This document shows, piece after piece, positions 1-8,854 of a stretch of 64,000 nt of DNA. This DNA comes from Microbacterium karelineae (lineage in GTDB: Bacteria > Actinomycetota > Actinomycetes > Actinomycetales > Microbacteriaceae): the NCBI RefSeq assembly GCF_009745985.1, contig NZ_WFIX01000177.1, forward strand, positions 186,001 through 250,000, in the 5' to 3' direction. Within the stretch, counting starts at the first letter, position 1. Every line of letters starts with the position of its first letter. The notes beneath the pieces were generated by a model. It had not been told where the DNA came from. It did not search any database and saw only the letters and a program-made list of their open reading frames with translations. A program made the translations under genes and the position numbers.

Positions 1-7
1 CTGCTCA

Positions 8-898
8 TCAGAAGTTGCTCCCTTTCCCGAGGATCCGCGCGAGGCGACGCTCGGCCGACCACACCTTGCCCGACCCGAAGTCGTGCGTGAGGGCGTCGCG
101 GATCATGCCGTCCGACGAGCGGTAGACGCTCCCCATCGGGATGCCCATCCCATAGCCGACGTTCGTGACCGTGAAGCCGTTGTTGCCCTCCATGTAGGGC
201 ACGCCGGCCTGCCGGAGGTTGCCGACGGCGTTCGAGCTCGTGACGTGCTTGATGAACTGGTTACCGATGAGGTAGACGTGACCGAGGGCCTTGTCCTTGA
301 CGAGATACATGTCGTCTCCGTTCTCCCCGCTGGGGTTGTTGGGGTTGTTCACCGCGAGTCGTTCGCGGACGAAGGGGATCGGGTCGACGCCCGAGTTCGA
401 GAGGCCCGGGGTTCCGGGCACCGTCTCCAGATGCAGGTGGATCCCGTACGGTGCACCCGCGTAGTTCGTCCCACTGACGGTGCCGATCGGGTCACCGCGC
501 TTCACGAACTGGCCCTGACCGCCGTAGTAGATCGGACGCTCCTCGGGCGTCTCCGGGATCGGGAGACCGACGGTGTTGGGCGAGTGCTCGTACATGTGGA
601 AGTAGCGGCTCTGGAAGCCGTCGTGCTGGAGCCACACCTGCACCCCACCCGCCGCGTACCCCGACGGGTAAAGCGCGTCGCCATTGTCGATGTACGGCGG
701 GCGGAAGTAGATGAATCCGTCCGCGATCGCGCGGACATTCCACTGGCTCGGAGCGGCGAAGTCGTAGCCGCGATGGATGCGGCCACCGGATCGGGGCGCG
801 CCGTACAGGCCTCCGCTGTCGACCGCCGGATAAGGGATCGCGTTCGCCTCCATACTCTCCGGCGTCGGACCGACCGGCCACTGCGTGATGACCGTCAT
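8..898 (-). CDS. M23 family metallopeptidase, probable prophage endolysin
   Basis: Predicted zinc peptidase of 296 residues that cuts peptide bridges in peptidoglycan, for host lysis or cell entry. A full LytM/M23 site is visible: H42 and D46 in IHRGYDF, H101 in YFHMY, and the HLHLE motif at 154-158. About 110 residues after FVRERL (near 180) match nothing I recognise and could bind the wall. The ATG is favoured by AGAGGAGA just upstream. There is no signal peptide, so release would depend on a holin, perhaps the adjacent small membrane protein. It lies downstream of an amidase gene on the same strand, so the phage carries at least two wall hydrolases. Confidence 0.9.
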   Translation of the reverse strand: MTVITQWPVGPTPESMEANAIPYPAVDSGGLYGAPRSGGRIHRGYDFAAPSQWNVRAIADGFIYFRPPYIDNGDALYPSGYAAGGVQVWLQHDGFQSRYFHMYEHSPNTVGLPIPETPEERPIYYGGQGQFVKRGDPIGTVSGTNYAGAPYGIHLHLETVPGTPGLSNSGVDPIPFVRERLAVNNPNNPSGENGDDMYLVKDKALGHVYLIGNQFIKHVTSSNAVGNLRQAGVPYMEGNNGFTVTNVGYGMGIPMGSVYRSSDGMIRDALTHDFGSGKVWSAERRLARILGKGSNF

Positions 899-934
899 GT
901 TGTTCTCCTCTCGTGCCGCGCATGCGCGGCGGGT

Positions 935-1282
935 CTATCGGGGTAGGTCGTCGGGCCACTCCGGCGGGGGCGGCGGCTTGCCATCCCAGATGTGCGCCCG
1001 GTGCTTGTGCAGCAGGTCGCGGTATCGGTCGTTGCGATCGACGAGGATCCCGTTCCGCCGCTCAACCTCCGTGAGGCGTTGCTCGGCGGCGGTGATGCGC
1101 CCCTCGTGCGACTCGCGGTAGCCGTCGCGCTCCTCCTGCAGCTGGTCGATCAGGCGATCCGATGCCTGTGCGGCCGTCTGCTGCGCTTTCGCGCGCGCCG
1201 CGATCCATGCACCGATGACGCCCCCGAGCGCCGTGAGCGCGATGCCCGCGGCCCCGACCAGTTCCGTGGGGATACCGGTCAC
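935..1282 (-). CDS. Small membrane protein with coiled coil, holin candidate
   Basis: A 115-residue protein starting at a GTG that overlaps the TGA of the amidase gene (GTGA), a sign of translational coupling. One hydrophobic segment lies at about 8-28 (around GAAGIALTALGGVIGAWIAA). It is followed by a charged stretch with heptad character (about 35-85) and a proline-rich tail. Position between amidase and M23 peptidase, small size and single membrane span fit a holin or a DUF2746-like phage membrane protein. This is inference from context; no holin signature proves it. Confidence 0.6.
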   Translation of the reverse strand: MTGIPTELVGAAGIALTALGGVIGAWIAARAKAQQTAAQASDRLIDQLQEERDGYRESHEGRITAAEQRLTEVERRNGILVDRNDRYRDLLHKHRAHIWDGKPPPPPEWPDDLPR

Positions 1283-2136
1283 GTGACGGGCTCCGTCCAC
1301 GCCGCGGCCCACGTGACCGACCCCACGAGGCCGTCGGCGACGAGGCCCTTCTCGCGCTGGAACGTGAGCGCGACCTCGCGCGTCTCGTCGCCGTAGATCC
1401 CGTCCGAGCCGTAGAGGGGGAACTGCCATCCGCGGTCCTCCATGCGCTGCTGCCAGCGCCACAGCATCTTGCGCAGCTCGTCGACCGTCCCGGCGGCGTT
1501 CGCGTGCTTGCAGCTCACCGACTCGGCAGGGCCGTTCTCGGGGCCGAAGTACCAGCCGCTCGGGAGCGGGAACGGCGGGGCGGCCGGGTCCGCGGGGATC
1601 GCGGAGGGGCCGCCTGCGAGGATCTCGTTCGCGCGTGCGACGGCCGCGGGGATCAGTGCGCGCACGTCGTTTCCGGGGCACTCGGTGGCGCGGTACTGCG
1701 AGTCCCAGCCGACCCAGAAACCGGCCTGCGTGCGGCCGGGCTCGTTCACCTCGACGGGGTGCCCTGCGCGCTCGGACTCGGCCGCGTGGTGCGCGATGAG
1801 CTGCGCCAGCGTCTCGGTCGAGGCGTCCGCGACGGGCCAGTCCGGCGCGCCGCCGATGTTCGCGAGCTCGATCGTGACCGCGCCGCGGTCCAGGTCGTAG
1901 CCGGTCGACGACGGGCAGAGGTCCGGGGGGACGATGCCGACGACGCGGCCGGTCTTGTCGGTGGCGTAGGTCGGGTGCGAGTCGCGCTCGTTCGGCCCAA
2001 CCATGTAGGCGACCGAGTCGGGGCCGTCGCCATTGGCCTGGTGGTGAGCCATGAGGCCGACGACGGGCGCGTCGCCGCGCGAGCGGCCCCACGGGGTGTC
2101 GACGATCTGGTCTGTGATCGGTGCCCAGGTAGGCAT
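1279..2136 (-). CDS. N-acetylmuramoyl-L-alanine amidase with PGRP fold and wall-binding domain
   Basis: Predicted lysin of 285 residues cleaving the lactyl-peptide bond of peptidoglycan. Residues about 20-170 form an Amidase_2/PGRP-like domain, with zinc-ligand candidates in LMAHHQ near the N-terminus and the late TECPG segment typical of these amidases. Residues about 205-285 look like a PG_binding_1 domain (around LYGSDGIYGDETREVAL). The ATG has GGAG six bases upstream; longer frames beginning further right are less likely. Its stop overlaps the start of the holin candidate. Confidence 0.85.
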   Translation of the reverse strand: MPTWAPITDQIVDTPWGRSRGDAPVVGLMAHHQANGDGPDSVAYMVGPNERDSHPTYATDKTGRVVGIVPPDLCPSSTGYDLDRGAVTIELANIGGAPDWPVADASTETLAQLIAHHAAESERAGHPVEVNEPGRTQAGFWVGWDSQYRATECPGNDVRALIPAAVARANEILAGGPSAIPADPAAPPFPLPSGWYFGPENGPAESVSCKHANAAGTVDELRKMLWRWQQRMEDRGWQFPLYGSDGIYGDETREVALTFQREKGLVADGLVGSVTWAAAWTEPVT

Positions 2137-2157
2137 GTGGTCTCCTTCGGGTACGGC

Positions 2158-2193
2158 GAAGCACCCGCCAGGACGATGCTGAGCGGGCGCTTC
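2158..2193 (-). terminator. Stem-loop between GH18 tail gene and amidase gene
   Basis: Inverted repeat with 11-bp arms (2158-2168 and 2183-2193, one mismatch) around a 14-base loop, just after the stop of the GH18-domain gene. No T-tract follows, as is common for actinobacterial hairpin terminators. It may terminate or attenuate between the tail and lysis modules. Confidence 0.5.
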
Positions 2194-2204
2194 GATCAGG
2201 TGAG

Positions 2205-4334
2205 TCAGGCGTTCAGTCGCTTCGTGTCGGACGGCAGGAGACCGCCCTGCATCAGGTCCCAGAGGCGCACGTCCTCCTGCCCGAGCGACCACATCGCGAC
2301 CCCGGCGAAGCCGAACTCGAACGCGGCCGCGGCGCGCCAGTGGAGGACGCCCTGCGGGTCGTGGACGTAGATGATGCGCGCGTAGTCGGCGTCGCACGCG
2401 ACGAGGCGGCCGACCCACACGTCGATGTCGGTCGGGATCACCGTCACCGTGTGCGCGACGTCGGAGACCAGCGGCGAGGGGTTCCAGTGGTGGAAGGCCC
2501 AGTCGCGCGAGATGCTCGCGGTGCGGGTCTCGTGCTCATCGACGTCCGTGTCCGGCCGGAACTGCGCGCCGTCGTCGCGCCAGGTGACGCCCGTGCGAGC
2601 GATGCCGCCGAGCTCCAACTGCTCGGTCACGCCCGGCGCGTCGATCTGCACGGTGACGCGCTCGCGCGGCATGTACCACCAGCCGTCGCCGAGGTAGAGG
2701 TGATCGAGCCACATCTCCGCGCCAAGTCCGGTGTCGAACTGCGTCACGCCTCCCGGGAACGCCGTCCCGGACGCCGACAGGATCGTCGGGATGCGGCCCT
2801 CCTCGGTGAGCCCGAAGTACGCGCGCGCCGAGTTCTCGCGGACGCGCAGCCCGAGCACGAACCGCTGCTCCTGCGGGGCGGCCCCGGCCGCGCGCGGCGT
2901 CACGTACGCGGTCGCCTCGACGGAGCCCGAGCGCACCAGCTCGAGCAGGCCCGAGTCGTTGGTGTATCGGACGCCCCAGCCCTGCGAGTAGATCGAGAAG
3001 CGGCCGCTCGTGGCGAACTGGCCGCGCGCCTGCACGTACAGCGGCCGCTCGCCGAAGTCGTGGTCGTAGGCCAGCGGCCCGGATCCGCGCCACTGACGGT
3101 AGCCGTCGAGCGGTTCGACGACCTCCCACGCCGGATCCGCGACGTACGCGGTCTCGGAGGTGATGTAGTCGTCGAGGATCGTCGCGGCGACCGGCTCGCG
3201 TTGCAGCAGGTCGACCGTGAGCCCGTACCCGGTGGACGGCTCCACGAGCGCCCCGGCCTCGGAGACGACGCGGCGCGGCTCGATCGTGTAGACCGCCTCC
3301 TCATCGGTGGGCCGGTTGTCGACGACGTCCCACCGGGTCGGCGCGACGGGCAGGCCGTAGCGGGTCGTGTACTCGCGGCCGCTGAACGACGCTGACACGA
3401 TGCCCGTCGAGGCGTCGAACATCGACGGCTCGAGCCAGTCGTACACGTCCGTGTAGCCCCAGAGGGATTGCGAGTCGACGTCGCGGTAGACGACCCACCC
3501 GATGCGCTCGTGCGAGCCGTCGCCCTGCGGCGAGCCCTGCGTGCCGTCGCCGGTCCGGAAGCCGGTGAAGTGCTGCCACGCGGCGTAGTAGGTGCCGGAG
3601 TCGCCACGCCACCCGCTCGAGTTCGTCGGGTAGGCGTGGATCGTCCAGAAGTAGGCGTAGAGCGGGATCCCGAGCGACACCTTCCGCGGGTCGATCTGCG
3701 AGGCGACCCACCCGGCGACCTCGCGCACCCAGAAGCCCGGCGCGATCGGGCCGGGCGCGGATCCCATCCACGCGAAGTCGTACGTCATGATCTCGACGTG
3801 GTCGACGATCTGCCCGAGCTCGTAGTACCGCACCCAGTCCTCGCCGCCGACGGATCCGGACGCGGTCAGCGGCGGCAGCGCGCACGCGCACTTCCGGCCG
3901 AGCGTGTGCGCGCGATCGGCGACGGCCTCGAAGATCGCCTCGGACTGGGCCGGGTCGCCCGCGCCGCCCTGCTCGAGGTCGATGTCGACGCCGTGCAGCC
4001 ACGGATACTCCGCGAAGACGGCGGCGACCTGATCGGCGAGCTTGGCGCGGGCGGCCGCGGATCCGCGCAGCGCGTCGAAGATCGCCCGCGGGGCCTCGCT
4101 CGGGTTGTCCATGTTGCGGAACGCCGCCCACCATCGGATGTGCGGCCACCGCGCCCGGTAGCCGTCCATCACGGCCGGGTCGAGCGTCTCGGTCAGCGTG
4201 CCGTCGGTGGAGACGTACCACCCGAAGATCGACACGTCCGTGAGCCGGTCGCCGTACTCGGTGAGCACCAGATCGATGCGCGCCGAGATGCCGAGGTGCC
4301 CGACCCACACCCACACATCCTCGCCGTCTGCCAT
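2205..4334 (-). CDS. Tail-associated protein with GH18 glycosidase-like domain
   Basis: A 709-residue protein at the end of the tail module. Residues about 5-350 resemble the glycoside hydrolase 18 barrel. The catalytic signature appears as GVDIDLEQ (115-122; D117, D119, E121) and a second typical strand as MTYDF (183-187). Both match enzymes such as chitinases and endo-beta-N-acetylglucosaminidases, so it may cut glycans of peptidoglycan or surface polymers during adsorption. The C-terminal half is beta-rich and unrecognised, probably a receptor-binding or carbohydrate-binding part. The start is the ATG after GAGGAGG. Glycosidase activity is inferred from the motif. Confidence 0.75.
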   Translation of the reverse strand: MADGEDVWVWVGHLGISARIDLVLTEYGDRLTDVSIFGWYVSTDGTLTETLDPAVMDGYRARWPHIRWWAAFRNMDNPSEAPRAIFDALRGSAAARAKLADQVAAVFAEYPWLHGVDIDLEQGGAGDPAQSEAIFEAVADRAHTLGRKCACALPPLTASGSVGGEDWVRYYELGQIVDHVEIMTYDFAWMGSAPGPIAPGFWVREVAGWVASQIDPRKVSLGIPLYAYFWTIHAYPTNSSGWRGDSGTYYAAWQHFTGFRTGDGTQGSPQGDGSHERIGWVVYRDVDSQSLWGYTDVYDWLEPSMFDASTGIVSASFSGREYTTRYGLPVAPTRWDVVDNRPTDEEAVYTIEPRRVVSEAGALVEPSTGYGLTVDLLQREPVAATILDDYITSETAYVADPAWEVVEPLDGYRQWRGSGPLAYDHDFGERPLYVQARGQFATSGRFSIYSQGWGVRYTNDSGLLELVRSGSVEATAYVTPRAAGAAPQEQRFVLGLRVRENSARAYFGLTEEGRIPTILSASGTAFPGGVTQFDTGLGAEMWLDHLYLGDGWWYMPRERVTVQIDAPGVTEQLELGGIARTGVTWRDDGAQFRPDTDVDEHETRTASISRDWAFHHWNPSPLVSDVAHTVTVIPTDIDVWVGRLVACDADYARIIYVHDPQGVLHWRAAAAFEFGFAGVAMWSLGQEDVRLWDLMQGGLLPSDTKRLNA

Positions 4335-4351
4335 GGCCGGGCCTCCTCGTG

Positions 4352-4852
4352 TCAGCCGGGGGCGTTCGAGTCGTCCTCGGCACGGTCGGTCCACCCGGCG
4401 CGCAGGAACGCGCGCCCGGCGGTTCGGATGTTCAGGTGCAGATCGGAGCGCTCGGGAACGACCGGGACGCGCCCCCACCCGGCGGTGGCGGTGAGGGCGG
4501 CCCCGTCAGCCTCGACGCGCGCGCCCACGGGATCCCCGAAGCGGTAGCTGCCGACGCGGGTGTCGCCGTGCGCGCGCTCGACGGCGATCTGCGTCGGTGT
4601 CGCGGCGTCGATGTTCGCCAGCAGGACGACGGGCCGCCCGCCGTGGATGACGCCGTTGCGGTAGGTCGTCTTCCCCGTCGGGGTGCCCGCCTCGGCCGGG
4701 TTCGGGACGATGCCGGTCGGCTGCTCGCCCTCCTGCAGCTGCAGGTCGGTGATCAGCACCTCGGCGGCCTCGGGGAGGTCGCCTGCGAGGAGCCGGAGCG
4801 TGATCTGCGCGACGCGGCCGCGCGGCGTGTGGTACGCACCGCGCAGCCTCAT
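4352..4852 (-). CDS. Minor tail or baseplate protein, unknown function
   Basis: A 166-residue protein whose ATG overlaps the stop of the preceding gene (ATGA). It is beta-rich, with no membrane segment or known motif. It sits between the large baseplate protein and the GH18 protein, so it is probably a small minor tail component. A longer frame exists upstream, but the ATGA coupling favours this start. Confidence 0.7.
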   Translation of the reverse strand: MRLRGAYHTPRGRVAQITLRLLAGDLPEAAEVLITDLQLQEGEQPTGIVPNPAEAGTPTGKTTYRNGVIHGGRPVVLLANIDAATPTQIAVERAHGDTRVGSYRFGDPVGARVEADGAALTATAGWGRVPVVPERSDLHLNIRTAGRAFLRAGWTDRAEDDSNAPG

Positions 4853-5031
4853 GGCGTCACCCCGGGCGACCAGGGCAGTTCGGACACGTGCGGGAGCCAC
4901 GCCGACGGCGGCCCCGGCTGCAGGATCACGTCGGTGATCGTCACCTCTGAGCCTGCCTCGCCGTTCGGGACGCTCACGCGGACGCGGAGCGTCGCGATGC
5001 GCCCCGCGCCCGGCCGGAAGGTTGCCCTCAT
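4849..5031 (-). CDS. Small minor tail protein, hypothetical
   Basis: A 60-residue protein translationally coupled on both sides by ATGA overlaps. Its sequence (RVRVSVPNGEAG, then TDVILQPG) resembles a short beta-strand piece of the kind seen in the neighbouring gene product, which also has ITDLQLQEGEQP. The two may derive from a duplicated or split tail domain. Function unknown. Confidence 0.65.
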   Translation of the reverse strand: MRATFRPGAGRIATLRVRVSVPNGEAGSEVTITDVILQPGPPSAWLPHVSELPWSPGVTP

Positions 5032-8000
5032 GTCAGCTCCAGCGTGATCGTCTCTGTGGAACCGTCCTCGTACGTCACCTCGGCGATCGCGCGCACGTCC
5101 GGCGTCCACCCCTGCGGCCCCGACGACTCGATGTCGAACGACAAGCTGTAGGCGTCGCGGTTGTCGGGTTGGACGGTCTGCTCGATCCACCGCTCACCGG
5201 AGCCGGTGAACCGCGCCGCCATGTCGCCCGTGCCTTGCGCCGCCTCGACGGCGTCGACGCCGAGGGATCCCCAGTGCTGCAGGCCGCCATCGAAACGCGA
5301 GTTCTTGAGCAGGTTGTACGGGACGAGATCGAACGTCGACTGCTGCGACCCGGTGGTCACGCCGCCCTCGTCGCCCGTCGACGAGCCGAGCTCGCGCAGC
5401 TTCGCCGAGAGCGTGATCTTCGTGCGCGCCGGGCGCACGATGTCGTGCTCGATCGCGACGATGCGCTGCGCCTCGCGGATCCCCAGCTCGTCATCTACGA
5501 CCGTCACGACGTCGCCGACATCGAACCGGTCGATCTCCTGGCGCGTCTGCCACGACAGATCCGCCACCGTGAACTCGTACGAGTACGACGGCCGCGAGCG
5601 ATTCGCGAGCGTCGCCGACGCCATCGACAGCATCGTGTACGGCGACGTGCCCGCCGCGAAGTCGTACGTCGCCTCCCGCACCTCCGACGTGTAGGTGAAG
5701 TCCTCGACGTACGCCTCCCCGCCGTTGACGCTCGCGATCGTCTGCCCGTCGGCATTGCGCGCGTAGATGCGCGTCACCAGCGACGTGGTGTCGACGACGC
5801 GCTTCGACTCCGTCAGGCCGCGCCCGTAGACGAACGCCACGCCGACGTCGCGCCCGGACTTCGTCACGAGCGACACCGTGCGGGCGACGCTGTCGAACAG
5901 CAGGTCGCCGCCGTGGTTCGCCTGCACCGTGCGCAGTAGCTCGAGCGGGTTGGTCACCTCGACCGCATAGGTGCGGCGCGTGGCGACGTTCACCGTCCCG
6001 ATGCTCCACTCGGTGCCCGCGAGCGCGTCCGTCATCGCCTGCAGAGCCGTCACCTGGCGGTACTCGCGCGCGTCGAGCTGCCCGGCGTAGGCGAGGTCGT
6101 AGAAGTCCTCCTCGCAGTACACGGACATGACCGGTGTCCCGGCCTCGCGGCCCGTCTCGATCCGCCGCACCCGGTACGGGATCCCCGCGTGCTCGACCGG
6201 AGCCTCGGGAAGAATCGCGCCGCCGTGCCGGTGCTTGATGGGCAGACCGAAGGTGAGCGTCTGCTCGCCGTTGACCTCGCGGACGACGACGCCCGCCACC
6301 GGGTCGACGATCGCCGCCGCGTCCGCGCCGTCGCCGACGATGATCGGCTCGCGCGCATACCTCGGGATGACCGGTTCCGGCGTCGGCGGGAGCAACACCG
6401 TCACCGGGAAAGTCACCGTGTCGGTCTGCCCGTACGAGTCGGTGACCGTCACGTCGACCTGTGCGGTGCCCTCGCCGAATCCTGCGCCGACCGTCATCTG
6501 ATCGCCGCTGATCGACACCGACACGAGCGAGCCGGGGTCGTCCTCGACGGCCGACCACGAGAACGGGCCGCCGTCACCGGTCGCGGTCAGCGTCACCGTC
6601 TCCGCGGTCCCCGCCTCGAGGTCAATCGGCATGATCGGGTCGATGACCGGCGGATCCGGCGCGATCATCTCAACGGTCACCGTGAACGTCGTCTCGCCCG
6701 TCTGCCCGTCGGCATCGGTCGCGGTCACCGTCACCGTCGCGGATCCGGGCGTGCCGCCGTCGATGGTGAGCGTCGTTCCCGAGACGGACACGGCCGCCAC
6801 GGCCTCGTCGCTGGACGCCGCCGAGTAGGTGACCGGTCGCCATCCGTCGGTCGAGGACACCTCGACCGTGTCCGACGTCCCTTCGCCGATCGTCACGTCC
6901 GAAATCGGATCCATGACGGGCGCGCCGACCTCGGCGATGTCCACGTCCATCCCCGCGAACGACTTCGTGTCATCGGCGAGGTAGACGCGGAAGCGCACGA
7001 GCCCGTCGAACGACGCGGGCGGCGGGTCCGAGAGGTCGGCCCATGTCGCGCCGTCGTCGGTGGATCCCTGCGCGGCCCAGCTGTGGGAGTGACCCGCGAG
7101 AGGCGCGAACGTCGCGCCGTCCTGCCAGCGCAGCGGCACCGCGCCCGTGTAGAACGTGCGGTCGGATCCGCCCGTGCCGCCCGTGGGGCCGGTGACCTCC
7201 GCGTCGGTCACGGCCAGCACGTCGCCGTGCCCAGCCGCCTGGCCGGTCGAGAACGTGCCGCGCGCGAGCGCGTCGAGGAACGTCTCGGCGTCGAAGGTGG
7301 CGTCCGGGCGGGCGGTGAGGAACTCGTCGACGCCGCCACCGGCCCAGTACGCCGCGGCGTCACCCATCCCATAGACGCGGATCTGCGCGCCAGGAGCCGT
7401 GTTCGGCGTGCCGCCGATCGCGCGCGCCGGGGAGATCCACCACTCGTGGGTAGCGAAGTTCGCCGCGAGGATCTGCGACGTGCCCGCGTCGAAGTCGATC
7501 AGCTGTCCGACCCACTGCGACGTGGTCGGCGTGCCCCACGGAGGCGTGCCCTCGAACTGATCCAGCAGTGCCGTCCCGGCATCGTCGTAGACCTGGTGTC
7601 GCAGCGAGCCATAGTTGACCGTCGCGAGGTGGAACAGCGGTGTCGCCGTGCCGTCGCCGCGGGTGGTGATCAGCGGGATATGCGCCATCGTGTAGGCGTG
7701 GTCGTACCACATGCCCACGAGGTAGCGCCCGCTCGTCATGCCCTGCGGCGGGGCGTGTCCGCCGCTACCGCCCCGGCCGATCCACGACTGTGACGCCGAC
7801 GGATCGGTCGCGTTCAGCCGCGCGCCCTCGCCCCACTGGCCCGCCTCGGTGAACGCGTTCGCCGACCCGCCGCTCTCGTACCAGAGCCGCCAACTCGCAG
7901 TGTTCACCGTGTCGGCGACGTCTTCGTAGGCGGGTCCAGCAGCCCAAATGGCGATCTCGTGGAACCGCGTGAGCGTCACCGGGTTCAGGCCGGGGTAATC

Positions 8001-8057
8001 GAGCGGCACCTCTCCCGACCATGCGAGACGATCGTTCCACAGCGTCTGAACGGGCAC
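5028..8057 (-). CDS. Large baseplate / tail tip protein with two Ig-like domains
   Basis: A 1009-residue tail protein. Residues 1-370 look like a lectin- or receptor-binding-like region. Residues about 380-465 and 468-555 are two tandem Ig-like or cadherin-like beta domains, each ending in a TVTxTDxxGQTxxxTF pattern. Residues about 565-960 resemble the siphovirus Gp37/Prophage_tail type tail-tip protein (around DRFDVGDVVTVVDDELG). The GTG start is chosen because AAGGAAGG lies about five bases upstream. It should form the tail tip with the distal tail protein encoded just upstream; Ig-like domains in phage tails usually help surface attachment. Confidence 0.82.
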   Translation of the reverse strand: MPVQTLWNDRLAWSGEVPLDYPGLNPVTLTRFHEIAIWAAGPAYEDVADTVNTASWRLWYESGGSANAFTEAGQWGEGARLNATDPSASQSWIGRGGSGGHAPPQGMTSGRYLVGMWYDHAYTMAHIPLITTRGDGTATPLFHLATVNYGSLRHQVYDDAGTALLDQFEGTPPWGTPTTSQWVGQLIDFDAGTSQILAANFATHEWWISPARAIGGTPNTAPGAQIRVYGMGDAAAYWAGGGVDEFLTARPDATFDAETFLDALARGTFSTGQAAGHGDVLAVTDAEVTGPTGGTGGSDRTFYTGAVPLRWQDGATFAPLAGHSHSWAAQGSTDDGATWADLSDPPPASFDGLVRFRVYLADDTKSFAGMDVDIAEVGAPVMDPISDVTIGEGTSDTVEVSSTDGWRPVTYSAASSDEAVAAVSVSGTTLTIDGGTPGSATVTVTATDADGQTGETTFTVTVEMIAPDPPVIDPIMPIDLEAGTAETVTLTATGDGGPFSWSAVEDDPGSLVSVSISGDQMTVGAGFGEGTAQVDVTVTDSYGQTDTVTFPVTVLLPPTPEPVIPRYAREPIIVGDGADAAAIVDPVAGVVVREVNGEQTLTFGLPIKHRHGGAILPEAPVEHAGIPYRVRRIETGREAGTPVMSVYCEEDFYDLAYAGQLDAREYRQVTALQAMTDALAGTEWSIGTVNVATRRTYAVEVTNPLELLRTVQANHGGDLLFDSVARTVSLVTKSGRDVGVAFVYGRGLTESKRVVDTTSLVTRIYARNADGQTIASVNGGEAYVEDFTYTSEVREATYDFAAGTSPYTMLSMASATLANRSRPSYSYEFTVADLSWQTRQEIDRFDVGDVVTVVDDELGIREAQRIVAIEHDIVRPARTKITLSAKLRELGSSTGDEGGVTTGSQQSTFDLVPYNLLKNSRFDGGLQHWGSLGVDAVEAAQGTGDMAARFTGSGERWIEQTVQPDNRDAYSLSFDIESSGPQGWTPDVRAIAEVTYEDGSTETITLELT

Positions 8058-8077
8058 GGTGCCTTCCTTCCTGCGGC

Positions 8078-8854
8078 CTACTGCAGCCGCGAATTCGCGT
8101 AGAGCCGGACCGCCGACACCGTCCCGGTCGTCGACACGGCGAACGTGGCCGCCTCGTGCGGCCAGAGTTCGGCCCGATCGAGCGACGTCATCGGCCGCAC
8201 GACGGACGCGACCTTCGTCGATCCGTTCCAGCGCGCGAAGTCGAACGTGTCGTAGTCCAGGCGCAGCACCTGCGCCGAGGTGAGCGGCCCGGGGATTGTC
8301 GTGACGACGTCGCCGACGCGCACCGTGACCGTCTCCGACGAGGACAGCGTGCCCTCGATCTCGACCGTCGGGAACGAGCGCGCATTGCCCTCCTGCCGGG
8401 TGATCTGCCGCGAGCCGGGCGCGGCGTAGCTCCATGTCTCATCGGCCGTCGGGCGGCCGTACGCGCTGAGCACCTCGAAGGCGACCTCGCCGCGGAACTG
8501 GAAGCCAAGCCCGGTATCCCACGTGAGGCGCTCCCAGTCGATCCCACCCGCGGCGATCGCGCGCCACTGCCAGCCCGGCATCGCATCGATCTGCAGTTGC
8601 CGTTCGCCGCGGGCGGGGTCGAGGGCGAGCACGAGGCTGTCGCGCTTGGTCGCGGCATCCTCGGGCGTCTCGCCGGACACGATCACGTCGAACGCGAAGC
8701 GAGTCGAGGACCGCGTCGCGCCGCCGAGGATGAGCCCGTCCGTGCCCGGGGCCTCCAACGTTTCGAGCTGGAGGCCCGCGAGCGACGGCCAGGCAGTCAG
8801 GGTCGCGATCAGCCCGAGCGAGTCGGTCGTGAACGACCCATACGTGAAGCTCAT
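8078..8854 (-). CDS. Distal tail protein (Dit-like)
   Basis: A 258-residue protein immediately after the tape measure gene, with an ATGA overlap, the standard position of the siphovirus distal tail protein. The sequence fits the Sipho_tail family: N-terminal ring-forming part (about 1-130, with DGLILGGATRSS and VFDVIVSGET-like strands) and a C-terminal beta-sandwich (about 140-258). It would link the tail tube to the tip. Clear by context; family match judged by eye. Confidence 0.82.
   Translation of the reverse strand: MSFTYGSFTTDSLGLIATLTAWPSLAGLQLETLEAPGTDGLILGGATRSSTRFAFDVIVSGETPEDAATKRDSLVLALDPARGERQLQIDAMPGWQWRAIAAGGIDWERLTWDTGLGFQFRGEVAFEVLSAYGRPTADETWSYAAPGSRQITRQEGNARSFPTVEIEGTLSSSETVTVRVGDVVTTIPGPLTSAQVLRLDYDTFDFARWNGSTKVASVVRPMTSLDRAELWPHEAATFAVSTTGTVSAVRLYANSRLQ

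Noticed and set aside
1-60. Left attachment site of the prophage within the window
   Set aside because: No sequence matching the tRNA-Thr 3' half was seen in the first part of the window, which starts inside the lysis module.
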